Origin: Cordia subcordata
Lineage: Eukaryota > Streptophyta > Magnoliopsida > Boraginales > Cordiaceae
Length of the DNA stretch: 64,000 nt
NCBI GenBank assembly: GCA_028554755.1
Contig: JAPTOF010000010.1
Span: 10,142,001 to 10,206,000 of the forward strand
Reading direction: 5' to 3'
Under the pieces are notes generated by a model. The model was not told where the DNA came from and ran no database searches. It worked only from the letters and a program-made list of their open reading frames with translations. Positions 45,539 through 57,347 of this stretch are shown here, piece by piece; within the stretch, counting starts at the first letter, position 1, and every line of letters begins with the position of its first letter. Made by a program: the position numbers and the translations under genes.

Positions 45539-46613
45539 CCAGTTGAGAACGTGAACACTTTAGTACTGAAAACAGATAGGTAGCTTGATGAACTTCCACC
45601 AAAAGAGCTCACGCGTCACAGTTTTTCCTAACTTAAATTGATGTTTTTGGATCCTCTTCAACAAATTTTTTTTATTTTTTTAAAATTTAAGTGATTTGAG
45701 TTATTTTTATATTTTAAAATTTTTTATTTTAAGTTATATTTCAAACAACTCATTTTTTTTTACCAAACACTTAAGTTTAAAAATTTTTTATTTTAGTTTT
45801 ATTCTAATAATTCTCTTAATTTTTAAAGCCTTTGTAACTGTTGCACTTTATAGCTATGGGGAATAAGGTTTGAGGAATGACTTTCGCAGATGAAAAATCC
45901 CCTACACACGAGTGTTTTCGTTTGGGTTAGAAAAACAATCGAAATTTAAGAAATTAAATAACACAGGGTCGGAGCACATTGGTCTGATAACTTTTCTAAA
46001 TATAAAATTTATTGTTGTTTAGGGCTTTGATGGAGTTAGCCTTACAATTGTTTTTGTAGATTTTCCCTTAATGCTACTTTAAATACTCGTCCCATGTTAA
46101 ATTTGTAAAATATCCAAGAGACAAATTTAAATTTCTTAAAGTAAAAAATTAATTTAAAATGATTAGTTAATAACGTGTGTTTCAAGATTATGTCTTAAAG
46201 ATTACAATTCAACCGTGACCAATCTGGGAATTTGTTTAAAAATCTTTAATTTTTATAGAGAATATTGAATCTAAAATTGAAATAATATCTTTTGAAATAG
46301 ATAATACTCAGGATGAATGGAAGGTAATTTTTTTTTCATTTCTTTGTTTTTGTTAAATTTGATTAACAACAATTATGTTGCAAGCTTTTGGAACGGAAAT
46401 GATTCCACAAAGTATATTAGAATCCAACTTATCCCTGGAAATAGAGGGATTGGAAAAAAAAAAAGGTATAGGTAAGAGAAAATCTTATTCAATTATATTA
46501 AAATCATAATAAATGATTAGAATTTTGTGTGATGATTTATCTATTTGGTGTTTAGGAAAGAAACTATCTTAATCCAGTTGAGTTTGTGACATGAAGCACT
46601 TTGTCTATTTATA
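45539..46613. other. Intergenic A/T-rich, no gene seen
   Basis: No reading frame, repeat pair or RNA gene could be supported in this stretch. Confidence 0.4.
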
Positions 46614-47457
46614 GCCTGTTCGGCATAATTAGCAGATTAGGTAGCGAATAGCTGTTTGAGTAACAAAGAGTAGTTTGGGCAGTATATAGCTGTTTTGTTT
46701 TAATGGTTAGTGGATAACTGTTTCACTAGCAAATTATTTTAGATGTATTCGATAAAATTAGTTGTTGGATTAGCTGGTGAATGCAAAGTGACAAAAAAGA
46801 CATTAGTATCGGGTTACTATTGTTGTGATGATGATGATAATGATAATAGTAATAAATTATTGTTATTATTATTATTATTATTAAAATAATTAAGATAATT
46901 TATTTTATAATTTAATAGATTTGATAATTTATTTTATAATTTAATAGATTTTTCTTAAAATAAAATTTTATTAATAAAGTATAATACAGTTACTTTTTTG
47001 AAAATTAATTTTACTAATATTATAAACAAATATTTTTATTATAGAAATATTTTAATTGATTGGACATTTATATTTTTGAAAAAATAATGAATGGACAAAT
47101 AAGACCTATACTTTTAATATATTTTGATACAAATAGAATTTCAAATTAATTTTTGTGTTATTTTGTATTTATATTCATGAAAGAAAATGTAAAAATGTAA
47201 ACGAAATTGGATAGAGGGTATAATTACCAAAAAGATGTTAAAGAGAGGGTATTATTGCCAAAAAAAAGTGAAACACTAAACTATACTTTGAGACGTTAAT
47301 AATATTAGCTTTTTACAAACACTACTTCAAATACTACTTAGAATAAAAATATTACTTAAAACAATATTTTACCAAACAACCAAAATAAGAGGAAATAGTG
47401 TTTTAACTTAATCAATACACTAAATACTACTTAAAAAATTGTTGTCGAATAGGGCCT
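46614..47457. mobile_element. Probable MITE (GCCTGTTCGGCA ends)
   Basis: The left end is GCCTGTTCGGCATAATTAG and the right end on the complementary strand is AAGGCCCTATTCGACAACA. The interior is A/T-rich, including a (TTA)n run at 46859-46883 and a duplicated TTTATTTTATAATTTAATAG at about 46895 and 46928. No target duplication could be fixed. A truncated relative lies at 40684. Confidence 0.5.
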
Positions 47458-49649
47458 TGGTCTCACTTGATGAATTTAGAGGAAAAGACTCACACTACCG
47501 AAGATCCAATAAGATTTTTTTTTTATTGGGGATGAGTTTATTGTAAGTTTCTACATTTAGTGCTTGGTGTTTCGTACTAATAGTGTGTTTGAAATGATCC
47601 TATTTTAAAATATTTATTCTATTAAAATTTGAAAATATCTTATAAGATTTAAGATATTTTATCACATGCATTATACATTTTATAGTTGTAAAAAATAAGA
47701 TAGGATGGATTGTTTATTTCTTATAAGATAAAAAAGATGATTTTATTTTAAATTTTTATAGAATGCATAATAAAATTTTTAAATCTTATAAGATGTACTT
47801 TCATTTCAATAGAATAATTATATTAAAATAAAATTATAACAAACAGAGCATAAATAATTGTTACATTTGTTTAAACTTTCTCAAATTCCTAATAATAGTC
47901 TACTGCGAAATAGCACAAGCTACGGAAGCTCAAAAAATTCGTTGAGGATTGTGCGGCTGAACTTTGTAAATATGATTTGGTTGACATAATAAAAATAGAA
48001 CGAGCAACTGAAGTTATTCACAACAAATCAACAATAACTTGTTCACTACATATGGCTACTCGTGTTTAAACTTTTGAGGTTAAAACGTTTAGAATATTAC
48101 TCCTTTTTTTTTTTTTGTTTTTGAAAATCTTAGAATATTTCACTTTAGTAATAAGGATTTACATGTGTGGCTCGGGGACGTTTGGCGTAGCAAATTTCAT
48201 GGAGAATAGTAATAAGAAGTTAATTTAAAAAAAAAAAAAAGTGGCGAAAAAGGATAAGGAGCCTACGCCCCCCCCCCCCCCCAAACATAAAAAGGGGATA
48301 AAAAAAAAGAAAGGACAAAATTTGTTCAACCCGCTAATCATAAGCAAGTAAACACATAATAAGGGGTGACGATATCATATATCCTCAGTTATATGTATCA
48401 ACTAGTATGGTGTACCTATTCACAATATTTATATTATATATTCATAATTTTTATACTATATGTTCATAACTTTTATTTATTTATAAATTTCAAATTATAT
48501 GTTTACAATTTTAACATTCTATATTCAAAACTTTTAATTGTTCATAATTTATTTATCTATTACTCTTATATATGTTTAAAAATTTTATATCATATATTTA
48601 TAATAATAAATTACTTATTTATGACTATTAAAGATATGTTTACAATTTATAAACAATTTCAGAACTTGCAGTTTGAGGCGTTACTAATATCCGATCGACG
48701 ATCGAATTCTTGTGTTGTGTTCGTTGACTTGAAGAGAATGAAGTCGTTAAATTTTACGTTGATCCAACGGTGGGATTGCGAGATCTCCTAGGAGGTAAAC
48801 TATATTTATTTGGGTGCATCATAATGTAAGTAAATGGTATAATTTGTGAATAATATGGCTACTGGATTACAAGCAATCAAATATTAAACACCAAATATTG
48901 AACACATGATAAGGCTACGGGCTATAATTGAACTTTGTATATTCATTACCTCAAAAGGATAAAATCTCTCGTTTTGTAGCTCAAACGAGTTTTAACATCT
49001 GGTTCCGCTTGTCTGGCTTTATGCTTTGTATTTCCTTTTTTTTTTAATTTTATTTCTTGGTCCTTTTTTGTTGCAAGTATATCTGCTCACTTCCGTAGAC
49101 ATTTCATTTGTTAACTAAAGTTAATATTCGCGTGATGCTATGGATGTTACATTTTTTATTTTGTATTTTATATAATCAATAATCATTAATTATATAATTA
49201 AAGGTTAATAAATCTTACTAAAAAATTAATAATTTACAAATACTATTTCAATTAAAACATTCATGAAATTTAGATCTTTACTCATCAATATTAGTTTCTA
49301 TCCAAGTATTATATTACGCCTGGCCATTTCGATAATTTAGAAAAAAATATTAAAAAAATGAAGAAACAAATGTCAAGCTACCATGTCTAATAAATATAAA
49401 CTCATAGATTATAATAAATACAAAAAAATAATGAACAAAATATTAAAAAAGATAAATAAGCCATGGACGTTAACACAGAATAAAAATTACAATGTTTAAG
49501 AAGTGCCATATCGTACTCCATTAAACCATTATAGCATTACCCAAGAATTGTATAGTAAAAAACTAAACAAAATAAAAAATATCATATACATTAAAAAAGC
49601 AATTTGACTTTTGCACATAAGACAAAGAAAAATTATAATGTCTGAGAGG
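47458..49649. other. Intergenic A/T-rich, no gene seen
   Basis: A 141-codon open frame at 48366-48791 is composed almost wholly of Tyr, Ile, Phe and Leu from A/T-rich DNA and is not credible. C14 (48268-48283) and T12 (48104) runs are present. 48975-49095 repeats part of 44610-44740. Confidence 0.4.
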
Positions 49650-49920
49650 GTGTCATTCAACTATTTCTAGTGTATAGACGATCATGAGCCATGTTAAAAA
49701 AATTGAATCGACTATTAAGAAAAATAAAAAGAAAAAAAATTGAAGTACATATGACAAGCCTCAAGAACTATAATTTACACTAAAAAAGAAACAAAATAAA
49801 AAAATAACAAATAACTGAAAATCTATATAGTAAAAAACATACATAAGAATTTGTGCGGTGCCACTATCCCATGTTACTATATAAATAGATTTTTTATTTT
49901 TATTTTATATTTATGTGATT
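49650..49920. repeat. Dispersed repeat, copy R2 (cut by the LINE)
   Basis: It matches 40753-41030 for about 270 bp and then stops at TTATGTGATT, where the poly(T) of the LINE begins. Confidence 0.8.
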
Positions 49921-51481
49921 TTTTTTTTGGACTAAATGGGGAGAACCCCTAAAAATTTTATTCCATCTCACTCATAAAGTTCATTGACCAATGTTGGTAC
50001 CATCACCAAAAAATACAATCAAGCAGTAAGACAACCCAACGCAAACAAGAAAAAATTATAAAAGCTTAATTTCTAATATATAGAAGACCCATCTTATCAC
50101 ATCTAATAACTCCAAGGAGACGGGGCATATCCTGCACAGAATGGACGAGATGCAAACCAGGTACGCGCGCCCCTAAACCTGCTAGCAAATCCACAGCATT
50201 GTTAGCTTCACGAAGCATATGAGTAAGATTTCCTTGGCATCTACAAAGAAGCTTCCTGGCCCTCTCAACCCAGTAGCAATTCACTCAAGAACCCCTGGCC
50301 TTTCCATTGAGAGTTTGTACCGCATACAAAGAGTCCATTTCAGTCCATTGAGAGTTTGTCTTATTCCAGGCGCTTTTGAAGCTGAAAACATTAGCAGAAG
50401 AAAGACTTCCAATAATTTGATCCTCAAATTTTTCATGAGAAATAACTGAAATGAATGAATATTTTTATCATAAATTGACCCTCTCCTTAGTAACAATAAT
50501 GCTAGTAATTAAAATGTGGTATATACAATAATATGAATTTCTTTATGAATTCCTAATTTTAACAATTCAAATTAATCAATCCAATTTTAAAGAAATCATG
50601 TAACGAAGGGAATTCACACCAGAATCTGAAGGACGCCATTAACAACTTCCTCAGGAAGTAGTGACCGAAGAAGCCCCCCATTCCATTCGCCCTCCACCAC
50701 CAACAGCCCATGATCAACCAATCCCCTTGCAAAATTCCTCATCGGTTGATGCCCCCACCAAATATCGTGCCAAAAAGAAACATTTCCTAATCTAACTTTC
50801 CACCTGTTTCGTTATAGCCGAGGCTTTAACCAACCGCTTCCACAGTGCCGAATCTTGAGATTTGGGTGCCAACTGACCCTCCACTCTCATGTCCCCATGC
50901 TTGGCATGCAAAAAGGACGCCCATAAACAAGAAAAGGATCGAAACCTCCACCAAAGCTTCATACCCATTGCGTCATTCACATCCTGGAGCCTCCGGCAAC
51001 CAAGCCCACCTTCGGTTACGGGAAGACACATTTGTTGCCAAGAAGCCCAATGAATTTGCTTAGGATCACACTAACTTCCCCAAAGAATTTTGTTAAAATA
51101 TAGAGAAGTGCTTTCAAAACCTATAGAAGATAAACTGGATCGAGGTAAGAGTACTCTTAGCAGCATAATGCGCCCTCCTGGAGACAACATTTTATTTTGG
51201 CATCCACCAACCCAAGAGTTAATTTTACTAATAATATCATCAAAGAACGTTGCATTTCTACGTCCTCTAAAATAGGCGCTTCAAGATACGTTGTGTAGGG
51301 GTGTGCATTAATCGGGGAAACCCGATTACCGACCCGAAATTTCGAGTTCTGAAAAATCGGGTTTGGGGAAATGGGGAACGGGAAAAAAATATTGGGGATG
51401 GGAAAAATATTAGGGATCGGGTTGGGAAACGGTATAATTTTTTTTATTTGAAGAATACCAAAACCCGAACTACTTTTTTTA

Positions 51482-51524
<43 letters not shown>

Positions 51525-52508
51525 TACATATATATATTTAATGCATATTATATATTATATTTGGTTTTTTATTTCTTAGACATATCAAAATTAGTATTGA
51601 ACCAACAAAAATAATAACTAAGATTTGAAGGTTCATAGAGTAACGGAGAATGGATATGAATGGTTATCGACAACTTGTTAAAATAATATTTTCATTTATG
51701 CTTTGGACTTTTTATTTATGCTATGGTTGACTGATTATGATTTATGAGGCTATGGTTTATGTACTTTATTTACGTTGTGGTTTGAAACTATGGTTTATAT
51801 ACTTTATTTATATTGTAGTTTGAAACTATCGTCTATATAGTTAATTATGATGACATATTTTCAGGGATTCCCTGATTCCCGTTCATTTTTCCCCATTCCC
51901 CAATTCCCCAAAATGTATTTCCCATTGGTAAATTGGGGCGGGGAACGAAACAAAGGTCATTCCCCAAATATTATTTGGGGGAAAAAAATTATGTTGATTG
52001 GGGCGGAAAATCGCCAATGAACACCCCTAACGTTGTGGGTAGTTTTTGCCGAGAGAAACCCGAAGCATTAGCAATTATGTAGGCCCCAATAGAGGTGGCA
52101 TTTTTACTAAGGAACAAAATAACTTTTTAGCTTAATAATACGCTGCGCAGAAATTGTTTCCTAGTGCATCAGAAATTTGGCAATTGTGTTCACTGCTGAC
52201 TTGCTTTCATTGGAAAAAATTACAACATCGTCAGCAAACTCCAAATGTGAGACAATCACTAAGCTATTAGCCTGATATTGCAAGGATGGCCTATCTAAAA
52301 ATAATTGTTTAAACCCCAAGAAAAATAATCAGTCGCTATAATGAAGAGAAGAGGAGAAAGAGGATCCTTTTGCCGGAGCCCTCTAGTAGGTCCAAAAAAT
52401 CCTGCACTTTCTCCATTTAAAATGACTGAAAACCAGCAATTAGAAATTAACTTTTCAACCAAAGTAACAAAACTTGTGCAAAAACCAAAGCATTCAAAAA
52501 CTTGGGTA
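49921..52508 (-). pseudogene. LINE (L1-type) retrotransposon, 5'-truncated
   Basis: A non-LTR element whose parts on the minus strand read from high to low coordinates. Reverse transcriptase fragment 52508-52290: [46 protein letters not shown]. Post-RT region 51031-50640: CLPVTEGGLGCRRLQDVNDA, KLWWRFR, GNVSFWHDIWWG. RNase H fragment 50496-50066: KWTLCMRYKLSME, HMLREANNAVDLLAGLG. The 3' end has an A tail (T9 on the plus strand at 49921-49929). A hAT MITE (51296-52029) splits RT from the rest. Stops and shifts occur throughout. It abuts a copia element at 52508, so endonuclease and most RT are missing. Confidence 0.85.
51296..52029. mobile_element. Non-autonomous hAT element (734 bp)
   Basis: The left end is TAGGGGTGTGCATTAATCGG and the right end on the complementary strand is TAGGGGTGTTCATTGGCG. 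An exact 8-bp duplication ACGTTGTG flanks it (51288-51295 and 52030-52037). Subterminal GGGGAAnnGG-type repeats occur at both ends, and a (TTA)n tract lies at 51479-51517. There is no coding capacity. It is inserted in the LINE. Confidence 0.92.
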
Positions 52509-52645
52509 TATTGTATTGCAATATATACATGAGAATACATTAGAAGTTTACAATGAATGGAAGTATATAATAGCTATCCTTATCACATACAAAGTTGTAA
52601 GTTTTATCAGTTCACCTAGATATACATTATCTATCGAATCACCCC
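52509..52645 (-). repeat. Probable short copia 3' LTR
   Basis: It lies immediately 3' of the purine tract, about 137 bp, beginning TGATTCGATAGATAATG on the minus strand. Its partner at the 5' side was not found, so its exact end is inferred from where LINE coding sequence begins. Confidence 0.45.
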
Positions 52646-54600
52646 CGCAAGTTGACGATGGGGAATCCATGGGCAACTTCTTCTTCAGCGCATCAAATCG
52701 TGGCTTGTACAGCAATTTTGTAAAAATGTCTGTCAATTGCGCTTCTGTGGGAATGTAAGAGATAGTGAACAACCCTGCCTTAAGCTTCTCACGGACAAAA
52801 TGGACATAAATCTCTATATGCTTGCTGCGATTATGTATTATTGGATTTCATGCCGTATAGGTGGTGCTTACATTATCACATGGTATAGATGGTGGCCGTG
52901 ATAATTGAAACCCCAGAAAATGTAAGACATGCAAGACCTCTAGCAAATCAGATGCAAGAAAGGCAAGAGCTCTACTTCTGAAATAGATGTTGACATAGTA
53001 TTCTGTCGCTTCGCACTCTATGAAATTAAATTTGAACCACAAAAGATAGCCAAGCCTGTAGTTGAACGCCTTGTTTCGGGGCAACCAGCCTAATCGAAGT
53101 CACTGTAACCAGTGATAGTGAGTGATTTGTGCGGGTGAAAAACGAGACCATGCAACAATGTATGTTTAATATACCTCAATCGGGGGCCCGAGCCATCACT
53201 AAGGTACCATTCTAGAAGTGCTAGAATTCTAACCTTGTGTCAGGACCTACGGGCCAAGGGATAGTCCATTTAGCAACTATTAAGTGAGGATCCCTTCGAG
53301 CATGCATAAATTAATAGACCAAATTGACAATATAAGGGATATCGGGTCTTATCATTGTTAGATATTGTAAACCTCCTACTAGTTGACGATATTTAGTTGG
53401 ATCAGAGAGCAGCTCCCCATCTGTTGCTTGTAGGCGATCACCAAAATGTGGAGTATTAACTTGTTAGCACCCTCCTTGCTAAATTGTTGTAATAGCCGCA
53501 AAGCATATTTTGTTTGTGTGAGAAAAACCTTGTCCTTTATTCACTTGAGTTCCATACCCAAAAAATAATACAACTTCCCAAGGTCTTTCATGGCAGAAGT
53601 TTTAGAAAGGAGCAAAATAAATTGATTAACTACAGCTTGGAAATTTCCAGTTAACACTATATCATCTATATATATAAGTAGAATTAATATGGTAGAAGAC
53701 TGGTTCCAAACAAATAGAGATGCATCATGGTGACAATTATCAAAGCTACATTTTAGAAGAAAAGAGCTGAAGCATTAATACCATGCACGAGATGCTTGCT
53801 TCATGCCATATAAAGATTTGTGCAGCTTGTAGACAAAATTTGGATGGGCAAAGTCAATGAAGCCTTGCGGTTGTGCTATATATATATATATCTCATTTAA
53901 ATCACCATGCAAGAAAGCATTCTTGACATCTAATTGTCGTAATGGCCAATTAAACAAGATTGCCAAAGAAAGTACCAAGCGTATAGTGCCATCTCGAACA
54001 ACTGGATTGAAGGTATCGCCATAGTCACGCCCGAGTTGTCAAATGTAGCCTTTTGCAGTGAGGCGCGCTTTGTAATGCTCCAATGTGCCGTCAAATTTTT
54101 GTTTAACTTTATATACCCAACAATAACCAATGATATTAGCATGTGGTGGAGGATGGACCAATGACCATGTTTGATTAGCAATTAAAGAATTGAACTGGTC
54201 TTGCATAGCTGCTCGCCAGGGACCATCTTTAGTAAATCTGTAGTAGAGGCAACCAAACAAGCACGAATTGGGTATTTAGTAGCAAAGAAAGTCTTAGGTT
54301 TAGAAATACCATGCATCGACCGAGTGGTCATATTGTGAGTTCGGTGCGGCAAGTCTTAAGAGACTTCTTCTTGTTGCGCTGGAGTTGTAGTTGAATCATG
54401 CACTGCTGGCTCGGTATCAGTGGAACCCAAAGGCAATGAAATATCAATCTGTGGTATTGGAGAACTAATATGACCAGAGTTGTCTATATGGGAGTCCTAT
54501 TCTTAGGACAACATAAATTCCAAGGCTGATGAATGATGCTCGGTAGATGACGCCAATGGGGTGCTATGATTTGGCAAACTGTGTCCATCTTATTTTGCCT
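52509..54600 (-). pseudogene. Ty1-copia pol (RT-RNase H) with short 3' LTR, 5'-truncated
   Basis: The minus strand carries the copia reverse transcriptase and RNase H. HNMTTRSMHGISKP near 54330; DGPWRAAMQDQFNSLIANQTW and CWVYKVKQKFDG at 54240-54070; [15 protein letters not shown] and [18 protein letters not shown] at 53930-53775; a degraded middle; the RNase H region at about 53080-52860; and the C-terminal FTISYIPTEAQLTDIFTK at 52770-52715. Stops and frameshifts recur. The polypurine tract CTTGCGGGGG (minus strand, about 52645-52654) is followed by a short LTR-like sequence starting TGATTCGATAG and running to about 52509. Gag, protease, integrase and the 5' LTR are missing. Confidence 0.82.
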
Positions 54601-54919
54601 TGGGCATGTGTCCGCCTGATGCCTATGTAACCTAGGTGATCAATATGATTTATAAACAGTAAAATGAATTAAGTACGCAACGATTTCAATTGAAACATTG
54701 AATAAATAAATTAGACACCTATAATTAGAACATTTCCTCGCTGTCCGTTGTTCATTTGACTTCCTCTTGCCTTCCGACCTTGCAATTTGTGGAAGCATTA
54801 CCTCCGTAATTTTCAATATTAAAGTTTGACAACCATAATTCCTTGGCATATGTCATATGGCTACATGGCATATTGTCTAATGTTGATCTCTGATCGAAGT
54901 TGTCTAATGTTGATCAATG
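54601..54919. other. Short stretch without a gene
   Basis: No coding sequence is supported. The text ACATATGTCATATGGCTACATGGCAT recurs in pieces at about 54847 and 54958, a small local duplication. Confidence 0.4.
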
Positions 54920-55838
54920 CAAGATATCAGGATTCAATTTAACCATTCGCACTTCATAACATATGTCATATGGCTACATGGCATCACTTTCAACTCCAAT
55001 ATCAAGCAATCACATTTGAGATCCAGGGTCAATTGATTTATTGTAACCCGGTATGATACACTTTCGTCATTCTTATCCACAATAACATAAGTGAACTGTC
55101 CCAGCACCATCCAATCCCTTCATAGTTCCACAATGCAGTCTAAATCTTAATCTGCTTCTGAATTTCGTAGAAAACTACCCTTGTGTAAATCATCGTAGCA
55201 TGTCTCTCGATCTCCAGCAACTGACTAGTGACAACTACTAAGGTATGATTTATCTTCATCTCTTCATTAATGCCTAAATATTTATTCATGTACGCATTCA
55301 TCCCCTCACAATGTTGAGTGCTCTTGGCTAACCCAAAAAGATGACTGTGAAGGTATGACTCGGGCACATGTCTCTTTTGATAAACATTGAGGATCCACCT
55401 ATTATTTTGGAGTCTATGATGGGCCACCATATGCCACCACTTGAGCTCAATTTCATCTACTGCACAATAAAGCGACATGCAAGGACTGAAGATTTCATTG
55501 AAGTCCTTAATCTTTACATTAGTATCCACGTTACATTGAAGATGCTACTTACACAACTTGTGTCAAGTGTCAAGTGAGTATAGTCCTTCACAAATCTATG
55601 CTACTTACACCATCGTCAACATATCTATGCGAACGAAGCATTGGTATACCACATAATGGAACCATTGAGTGAGTATAGTCCTTCACAAATTTTGTTCCCA
55701 CGTAACATGACCGATCCCTATCTAATTTTATACGAACTTGTGCCTTGCAACGACACTTTGTCTCGGCCCAATGTTCTCACTTCCTATTGTTGTTCTCCAA
55801 AAATTCTTTTCTTCGAAGACGAGCGCAAGAACATGTAA
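54920..55838 (-). pseudogene. FAR1-like transposase or FRS gene relic
   Basis: The minus strand reads part of a FAR1 DNA-binding domain at 55780-55620 (CRCKAQVRIKLDRD, VGTKFVKDYTHSMV, LRSHRYVDDG). After an internal deletion at about 55575 it reads the end of the MULE domain, with a TAG where KWHL is normal, then a 129-codon open frame at 55529-55140 (DFNEIFSPC, HHRLQNNRWILNVYQKRH, STQHCEGMNAYMNKYLG). A degraded SWIM-side region follows to about 54920. Motif order fits FAR1/FHY3 relatives and FAR1-type Mutator transposases. Small direct repeats (GAGTATAGTCCTTCACAAAT at 55576 and 55672) mark the rearranged point. Confidence 0.72.
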
Positions 55839-56404
55839 TTTCATCCTTAAATATCTTAGTAATAACTTTTTTGCACAATTTCCTTAACTAGATAATATAT
55901 TCATTCACAAATTTCTTTTCATTATTTTACTATCTACAAAAATTTATTAAATTAATAATACAAAATAAAATATATTATAATATAAAATGAAAAGATACAT
56001 ACATTACATGAAATAAAATTTGATCACAAGATAAAATGAAATAATACGTGAAATAAAAATTTACTATACCTTCTTGTGGCTAAATCAGCAACTTTTCCTT
56101 CTTTTTTTCTACTCTATATCCTTTTCTTACATTAAAAATGTTATATAAAAATGGTTTTTCGTTTCTTTTTTTTTTTTTGGCTGAGAAATTTTTTATAATG
56201 AATAGGTTTCATCTTAATGGTTTTTCGCTTATTGTTTCTTTCAATTTTTTGATGTAAGACCATAAGAAATGCCCTTTTGATTTCGATATATGCGCCAAAG
56301 CATAAGAGACTTGATGGGTATCGGCTGAAAAGACAATTCCCTGCCTTTTCAAGCTTCCCAATTGTATTCGAAAAGAAAAAATTGTCAACTCCAACATATT
56401 TCAG
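55839..56404. other. A/T-rich stretch, no gene seen
   Basis: No supported gene or repeat. A T-rich run lies at 56166-56178. Confidence 0.4.
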
Positions 56405-57347
56405 CAGCTACCTGGAATAAGGCCATTTTTGTGGAATTTTTTTTAATAAAAGGTACAAATTTTAAAATTCTTTAAGAAAATAACCTTATTTTAGAATAAA
56501 TTTTAAATTTAGTCTTTAGTCTTTTTGGTTATTCAAAAGCCAAAATCTGCAATTGAAAAAAAACATAAATTTTTTGAAAAAAACGAAAGTTACTAGTTTG
56601 ACACACTGTCAGGCAGATTGAATAATTTCGGCTTTTGAATGACCGAAATCGGTTGTTGAATAGCCAAAGTCAAGTTTCAGCTATTTAACGGCCGAAAATG
56701 AGCGGAGAATAAATCCCTTTGCCAGCGTGGCAGATTTTGGTTTTTAATAGCTGAAAGTTCGTGATGTCATTCATGCATCTCGTTAGCGAATACATTCCTG
56801 ACTCGGTGGTAACCAAATTCGTTTGTTGAATAGCCAATATCCCGACTCGGTGGTAGCCAAATTTGCTTGTTGAATAGCCGAAATATAGCCCAAGTCAAGT
56901 TTCGGCTATTTAACGGCCGAAAATGAGTGGAGAATAAATCCCTTTGCTAGCGTGGCAGATTTTGGTTTTTAATAGCTGAAAGTTCGTCATGTCATTCATG
57001 CATCTCGTTAGCGAATATATTCCTGACTCGGTGGTAACCAAATTCGTTTGTTGAATAGCCAAAATCCCAACTCGGTGGTAGCCAATTTTGTTTGTTGAAT
57101 AGTCGAAATCCCGATTTCGGCTATTCAACTAACGAAGTCAACCTCAGTTGACTGTCTACAAACCTCTATATGAGCCCCTATCCTGTTGCTTCCTTCATTT
57201 ATGCAAACAATTTGCTTTTAAAACTTCCTTGTAAGATTTACTTTTAACTATTATTTTAACACTTTTTTCAACCTGCCCAAATTCTTTCAAACTTCTAAAA
57301 TTTGCTTGTAAATCATCCAAAATTTCATACTAATCCTCAAAATTAAT
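56405..57347 (+). mobile_element. MuDR-type element 2, 5' non-coding part with 225-bp tandem repeat
   Basis: After an A/T-rich start (56405-56520), the text is dense in TTCGGCTATTCAA / TTGAATAGCCG-type motifs. A 225-bp unit starting AGTCAAGTTTC occurs twice in tandem (56668-56892 and 56893-57117). Each unit holds AATCCCTTTGCnAGCGTGGC, CATTCATGCATCTCGTTAGC and GACTCGGTGGTAACCAAATT. The order parallels 28303-28700 upstream of element 1, so it is the family's 5' region. Confidence 0.7.

Noticed and set aside
48366..48791. 141-codon plus-strand frame
   Set aside because: Composition is dominated by Tyr, Ile and Phe from A/T-rich DNA, with no motif. Chance.
56668..57117. Possible CRISPR-like or satellite array
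   Set aside because: There are only two long tandem units of 225 bp with no spacer pattern. It is a MuDR 5' region in a plant genome.
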